From the NCBI RefSeq assembly GCF_024721995.1, contig NZ_JANQBC010000001.1, positions 558,001-622,000 on the forward strand: a stretch of 64,000 nt of DNA. Reading direction: 5' to 3'. Source of the stretch: Paenibacillus radicibacter. GTDB taxonomy: Bacteria; Bacillota; Bacilli; Paenibacillales; NBRC-103111. A program made the position numbers and the translations under genes. The notes under the pieces were generated by a model, which saw only the letters and a list, made by a program, of their open reading frames with translations, searched no databases and had not been told where the DNA came from. Shown here in pieces: positions 60,686 to 64,000 of the stretch. How positions within the stretch are numbered: the first letter of the stretch is position 1; the number at the start of each line of letters is the position of its first letter.

Positions 60686-61018
60686 ATGAGCACGATTGCA
60701 CACACGCCAAAACCACCTTATTATGCAGTGATTCTCACATCTGAACTTACGGCAGGGGAGCATGGCTACGGGATCATGGCAGACAAAATGGTTGAGCTTG
60801 CTGCTGCACAGCCCGGTTTCCTCGGAATTGAAAGTAGTGATCGGAATCAAGAGGGTCTAGGCATTACTGTATCTTACTGGGATTCGTTAGAGTCCATTAA
60901 GAACTGGAAAGAGAACTCCATGCATCAAGTCGCCCAAGATAAAGGGAAATCCGTATGGTATAAGCGGTTTGGACTTCGCGTATGTAAAGTGGAGCGGGAT
61001 AATTTTTTTGAAATGTAA
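60686..61018 (+). CDS. Antibiotic biosynthesis monooxygenase (ABM) family protein
   Basis: 110-residue ferredoxin-like-fold protein: YYAVILTSELTAGEHGYGIMADKMVELAAAQPGFLGIES, and LGITVSYWDSLESIKNWKENSMHQVAQ, the ABM pattern. ATG 60686 follows AAGGAG. Such proteins degrade haem or act on quinones, but here the reaction is unknown. Confidence 0.85.
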   Translation: MSTIAHTPKPPYYAVILTSELTAGEHGYGIMADKMVELAAAQPGFLGIESSDRNQEGLGITVSYWDSLESIKNWKENSMHQVAQDKGKSVWYKRFGLRVCKVERDNFFEM

Positions 61019-61050
61019 GTTGATATTCTAGTATCCTATATATGAGAAAA

Positions 61051-61082
61051 AGACCAGTCGCTCATTAAAGAACGGCTGGTCT
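61051..61082. terminator. Bidirectional terminator
   Basis: AGACCAGtCG and CGgCTGGTCT stem between the convergent ABM and DUF1697 genes. Confidence 0.75.
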
Positions 61083-61086
61083 TCCT

Positions 61087-61626
61087 TTATGCCTTCATAG
61101 CTTGTGTTAGCGCATATAACTTCTGCATGGTGTTCCAATTGCGTGTGGTTTGCGGCATGAGCTTCTGGAACTTCTTCGTTAATTTGGATTCGTGCATCAC
61201 GCCCTGATAATACACATAAACTTCACGATCGATAATATGATACAGATCTTGTCCTTGCTCAACTTCTGGCATTTTATCATAATCCGCCTGAGTTGGAGCA
61301 ACGCGCAGCATTGTGATGTATACTTTCTTCCCACCTGCCAGTTGATCCTCGGAAAATGGACAAGTTGCGATAATCCCTTTAATCTCTTCGTCTGTTCTTA
61401 GGATCACAGCAATCTGGAGACCGAACGTATTGGATATCCCTTGCTCCAGTTTGGATTGAATTGCATCCATACTTTCCTCAGATTCAAACAGGATATTACC
61501 GCTGTTGATATATGTCTGAACCCGCTCATATCCCAATTGCTCGAACATTTTCTTCAGTTCAGCCATCTTGATCATATTATGACCACTAACATTAATTCCT
61601 CGTAACAAAGCGCAATAAATAGCCAT
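61087..61626 (-). CDS. DUF1697 domain-containing protein
   Basis: 179-residue protein beginning MAIYCALLRGINVSGHNMIKMAELKKMFEQLGYERVQTYINSGNILFES, the DUF1697 signature. Later TKKFQKLMPQTTRNWNTM is the conserved C-terminal block. Function unknown. It lies 17 nt after csoR on the same strand, so may share its promoter. Confidence 0.92.
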   Translation of the reverse strand: MAIYCALLRGINVSGHNMIKMAELKKMFEQLGYERVQTYINSGNILFESEESMDAIQSKLEQGISNTFGLQIAVILRTDEEIKGIIATCPFSEDQLAGGKKVYITMLRVAPTQADYDKMPEVEQGQDLYHIIDREVYVYYQGVMHESKLTKKFQKLMPQTTRNWNTMQKLYALTQAMKA

Positions 61627-61643
61627 ACACGCACCCCACCAGC

Positions 61644-61985
61644 TTATTTCATCAACTTATTCATCGTAACTAGAAGTTCATTGATGACCTCATGGTCACC
61701 GTCTTGGATGCGTTCAATGATGCAGCTCTTCATGTGATGTTCAAGCAATAGCTTGCCAACGCCATTTAGCGCAGATTGGATAGATGATACTTGATTGAGT
61801 ACATCATCACAATACGTGTCCTTTTCAATAAGACCTTTAACTCCACGAATTTGACCTTCAATTCGATTCAGACGATTAATTAAATTGCTCTTTATTTTAT
61901 CGGAATGATGACTTTTACGGTGACTGCAACTGGAAGAGTCCAAACTTAATTCTTCCTGGACAGAGTCTTCATTTTCCATGTTCAT
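61644..61985 (-). CDS. csoR: Copper-sensing repressor CsoR
   Basis: ~113-residue helical repressor of the CsoR/RcnR family: INRLNRIEGQIRGVKGLIEKDTYCDDVLNQVSSIQSAL, then LLEHHMKSCI. The Cu(I) ligand set Cys (YCDD), His and Cys (H-M-K-S-C) is complete. An unusual Ser/His-rich N-terminal extension (SSSCSHRKSHHSDK) may add metal ligands. ATG 61985 is preferred over an upstream TTG. A CsoR-like G-tract lies in the copZ promoter 51 kb away. Confidence 0.92.
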   Translation of the reverse strand: MNMENEDSVQEELSLDSSSCSHRKSHHSDKIKSNLINRLNRIEGQIRGVKGLIEKDTYCDDVLNQVSSIQSALNGVGKLLLEHHMKSCIIERIQDGDHEVINELLVTMNKLMK

Positions 61986-62054
61986 AATCCCCAATCCCTT
62001 CTACCTATATAAAATTGATTATAGCATAGCTCATCCATGCAATAAATAAGGGAA

Positions 62055-62081
62055 AACGCCACTCCTCGAAAGAAGTGACGT
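62055..62081 (-). terminator. Terminator of the solute-binding gene
   Basis: GACGTCACTTC pairs with GGAGTGGCGTT on the minus strand with a mismatch, followed by TTTCCC. Confidence 0.6.
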
Positions 62082-62098
62082 CTTCTGATTAAACTAAC

Positions 62099-63442
62099 CT
62101 ATTCATTCAAGTAAGTGGTAACACGGTTCTGAATCATTTTCGCAACTTCATCTACCGATTTCTGACCATTAAAGTATGCAGATGCTTCTTCAAAAAGAAT
62201 GTTTACAATTTTACCATCCACTTTGGACACTGTACCTGCGTCGTTTACCATCGCTTTCAGCGAATCTAAATCTACTTGGGAGAGTGGTTTGGCAACCTTC
62301 CCACCATTAAGCTGCATAGGATCTTTCGTAAGCGCATCTTGAATCGCATCAAATTGCGACTCAACGACACCTTTGTTCATCGCAAAGCCATTTAATTCTG
62401 GCGAACTTTGCATCTCTTCAGAGAGTAAGAACTTCAAGAACTCCCAAGATTCCTTCTTCATTTTGGACTTAGAATTAATCCCCAGAATGCTTCTGGAGGA
62501 GAATGTAATGCCCTTATCCCCTTCACCAACTTTAGGTTGACGATATACTTTACCTTCACCGCTGGATACACTTTGCGGATACAGGATCAAGCTGGATACA
62601 GAACTTGCAGTCCAGTTCGTGAAGTACTGATCGCCCCAATGTGTATTCTTATCGGATGCTACTTTACTTTCGAACATCGCTTTAACTTGCTGCATCATTT
62701 TCTTAAAGTTAGCTGTATCAAAGTCGGATTTATTGTTCGCCTCATCGACATATGTTTTATAGTCATTCTCCAGCAAGTCCAACAATAAGCCTGTAGGCTG
62801 TACATTCGTCATCGCGAACTTATCTGGTGTGCCGTCACCGTTCTCATCCTTCATCATCTTAGTCGCAACTTCTTTAAACGTATCCCATGTCCAAGTTTTA
62901 TCATCGAATTTCACACCCGAATCTTTAACTCCTGCTCCATCACCAAGCATCATGTTCAGCGTAAAGCCAGTCGGCATTCCGAATAAAGAACCATTCACCT
63001 TATAAGCGTCCATGATATTCGCATAGTAGTTATCAACTTGAAAAGAACTATCTTCCTTCATCATTGCTGACAAGTCTTCAAGCACTTTCTTCTCTACATA
63101 TTTATTTACTGGCAAGTTTTCCAAGGAAATTAAATCCGTCCCTTTACCCGATAGAACCTCTGTGTTTACTGTATTCAAATATTTCTCGAAAGCCGCTTGG
63201 TCCATTCCTTGACCGCCGCTTTCACCAGCCACATATTGCTTAATTTGAATGTCGATATCCGGGTGAAGCTGTTCATATTTTTGCTCCGCTAATTGTAAGA
63301 ACTTATCCGCTTGAAGTACTGCTACCGATATTACCTTCTTACCGTTAGAATTCCCATCTGCTTTGGAATCTCCACCGCTGCAAGCAGCTAAAGAGAATAC
63401 TAGTAATGCGCCACTCAGCGCAGTCATTGCCATTCGTTTCAT
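62099..63442 (-). CDS. Extracellular solute-binding lipoprotein (family 1, sugar-type)
   Basis: ~447-residue lipoprotein with signal MKRMAMTALSGALLVFSLAAC, lipobox LAAC. The fold pattern (EQKYEQLHPDIDIQIKQYVAG, then SISSRSILGINSKSKMKKESWEFLKFLLSEEMQ) is that of family-1 binding proteins for sugars or oligosaccharides. ATG 63442 follows AAAGGAG. No permease or ATPase gene is visible on either side, so it is an orphan or shares a distant transporter. Confidence 0.88.
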   Translation of the reverse strand: MKRMAMTALSGALLVFSLAACSGGDSKADGNSNGKKVISVAVLQADKFLQLAEQKYEQLHPDIDIQIKQYVAGESGGQGMDQAAFEKYLNTVNTEVLSGKGTDLISLENLPVNKYVEKKVLEDLSAMMKEDSSFQVDNYYANIMDAYKVNGSLFGMPTGFTLNMMLGDGAGVKDSGVKFDDKTWTWDTFKEVATKMMKDENGDGTPDKFAMTNVQPTGLLLDLLENDYKTYVDEANNKSDFDTANFKKMMQQVKAMFESKVASDKNTHWGDQYFTNWTASSVSSLILYPQSVSSGEGKVYRQPKVGEGDKGITFSSRSILGINSKSKMKKESWEFLKFLLSEEMQSSPELNGFAMNKGVVESQFDAIQDALTKDPMQLNGGKVAKPLSQVDLDSLKAMVNDAGTVSKVDGKIVNILFEEASAYFNGQKSVDEVAKMIQNRVTTYLNE

Positions 63443-63559
63443 CTTTTGTACTCCTTTATATCCATATCTTTTTCTATATATCCCCATGTTACAACCATCC
63501 TGTGGACTCAATATGGTAAAAGTGTGGAATAAGTATGTAATTCCCTTTTCCATTAAAAA

Positions 63560-63597
63560 AACGACCCCTAAGCGTCATCTCACGCTCAAGGATCGTT
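63560..63597 (-). terminator. Terminator before the solute-binding gene
   Basis: AACGA-CC...AGCGT and ACGCT...GG-TCGTT stem, followed by TTTTTTT on the minus strand; it ends the two-gene unit to its right. Confidence 0.75.
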
Positions 63598-63609
63598 CTT
63601 CCTACTTAT

Positions 63610-63786
63610 TTAACCGATAGACACGATCTTAACATGTTCCTCGGGTACATTTTCAATAACAACTATTTTGGCTAAAGCATGATGGTAGAACTCAACCGGA
63701 TTGCTTCCACCAACCTCTGTTAGATCTACCACTTTATCTACGAATTTATTATTGACCTTGACCTTATATGCAACTTGAAGATCCAA
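63610..63786 (-). CDS. Small protein, unknown function (58 aa)
   Basis: Reads MDLQVAYKVKVNNKFVDKVV, then DLTEVGGSNPVEFYHHALAK, then IVVIENVPEEHVKIVSIG. TTG 63786 is preceded by AAAGGAG with 9-nt spacing. It starts 14 nt after the end of the zinc-finger gene and shares its transcript. It has no recognised family; the pattern is of a small beta-rich protein. Confidence 0.6.
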   Translation of the reverse strand: MDLQVAYKVKVNNKFVDKVVDLTEVGGSNPVEFYHHALAKIVVIENVPEEHVKIVSIG

Positions 63787-63800
63787 TCGGTATCGCTCCT

Positions 63801-64000
63801 TTATTCCGCGGGAGAACTTTGCTGCGTTTGTTTCTCTTTAACTTTTTTATCAATATAGTCGTTCGCTTTTTTATCCAAGTATTTCTCACCACAATTGTTG
63901 CACTTGGTCAACTTTAAATTATCAATAACCATTAAAGAACCGTCCACTTTAATCTCTACAGTCTCAACAACACTTAACAGCTGCTGACCTCCACATGTTA
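63801..64000 (-). CDS. YgiT-type zinc-finger protein (partial, runs off right edge)
   Basis: The visible C-terminal 66 codons include CGGQQLLSVVETVEIKVDGS and LKLTKCNNCGEKYLDKKAND, the two-knuckle pattern of YgiT/MqsA N-terminal zinc domains (CxxCG and CxxCGE). The N-terminus and any partner gene lie outside. YgiT domains occur in antitoxins and in stand-alone proteins; the following 58-residue gene does not look like a known toxin. Confidence 0.6.
   Translation of the reverse strand, partial: TCGGQQLLSVVETVEIKVDGSLMVIDNLKLTKCNNCGEKYLDKKANDYIDKKVKEKQTQQSSPAE

Noticed and set aside
1-64000. CRISPR arrays, tRNA or rRNA genes, insertion sequences
   Set aside because: No repeat-spacer pattern, cloverleaf, rRNA core sequence or transposase frame was seen.

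Overview
The window looks like a chromosomal segment of a low-GC, spore-forming Firmicute, most likely Paenibacillus or a close relative. The evidence is a cotE-mutS-mutL-miaA-hfq neighbourhood, a CotE spore-coat protein, SLH-domain surface proteins, AGGAGG-type ribosome binding sites with many TTG/GTG starts, and a B. subtilis-like btr-feuABC-esterase iron locus. I saw no rRNA, tRNA, insertion sequence or CRISPR array.

Layout. 1-4.2 kb is an accessory island: the front part of a class II lanthipeptide synthetase (lanM, running off the left edge), its small precursor gene, and a divergent Rgg/MutR-type regulator with palindromes at both promoters. 4.3-10 kb is a complete oligopeptide importer (oppABCDF). 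10-15.3 kb holds copZ with a CsoR-like promoter, an MFS exporter, mntH, an LCP ligase and a lipoprotein cyclophilin. 15.3-28.6 kb is a minus-strand housekeeping block: class A PBP, hfq, miaA, a RsmJ-like methyltransferase, mutL, an S41 protease, mutS, an amidoligase-domain protein and cotE. 28.7-38.8 kb carries an aromatic-acid exporter family protein, a NitT/TauT-type ABC transporter, a PadR/DHA2 efflux pair, an M32 carboxypeptidase, a HesB-like protein, a beta-carbonic anhydrase, a DUF309 protein, and a two-gene envelope operon behind an exact sigma-W-type promoter. 38.9-47.3 kb holds an SLH/GH18 hydrolase, a uracil permease, a DUF7002 protein, a broken macrolide phosphotransferase gene, a GT4 glycosyltransferase, a Fur-box-preceded YdcF protein and a TetR regulator. 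47.3-53 kb is the iron-siderophore locus (btr, feuA, feuB, feuC, besA-like esterase) with Fur boxes. 53-64 kb is a mix of surface, hydrolase, VOC, CsoR and solute-binding genes, ending in a YgiT-type zinc-finger gene cut by the right edge.

How the genes work together. The lanthipeptide precursor, its synthetase and the Rgg-type regulator form a likely peptide-signalled bacteriocin or signal system, and the adjacent Opp importer could deliver a signalling peptide (inference). The Btr/Feu/esterase set would sense, import and open a catecholate siderophore under Fur control. CopZ and CsoR lie about 50 kb apart but likely belong to one copper circuit.

Four loci are disrupted: two genes with in-frame stops, one with two frameshifts, and one S66 peptidase with a 1-nt C-terminal frameshift. 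They may be real gene decay or sequence errors. Functions are assigned from motif recognition only; no database search was run.
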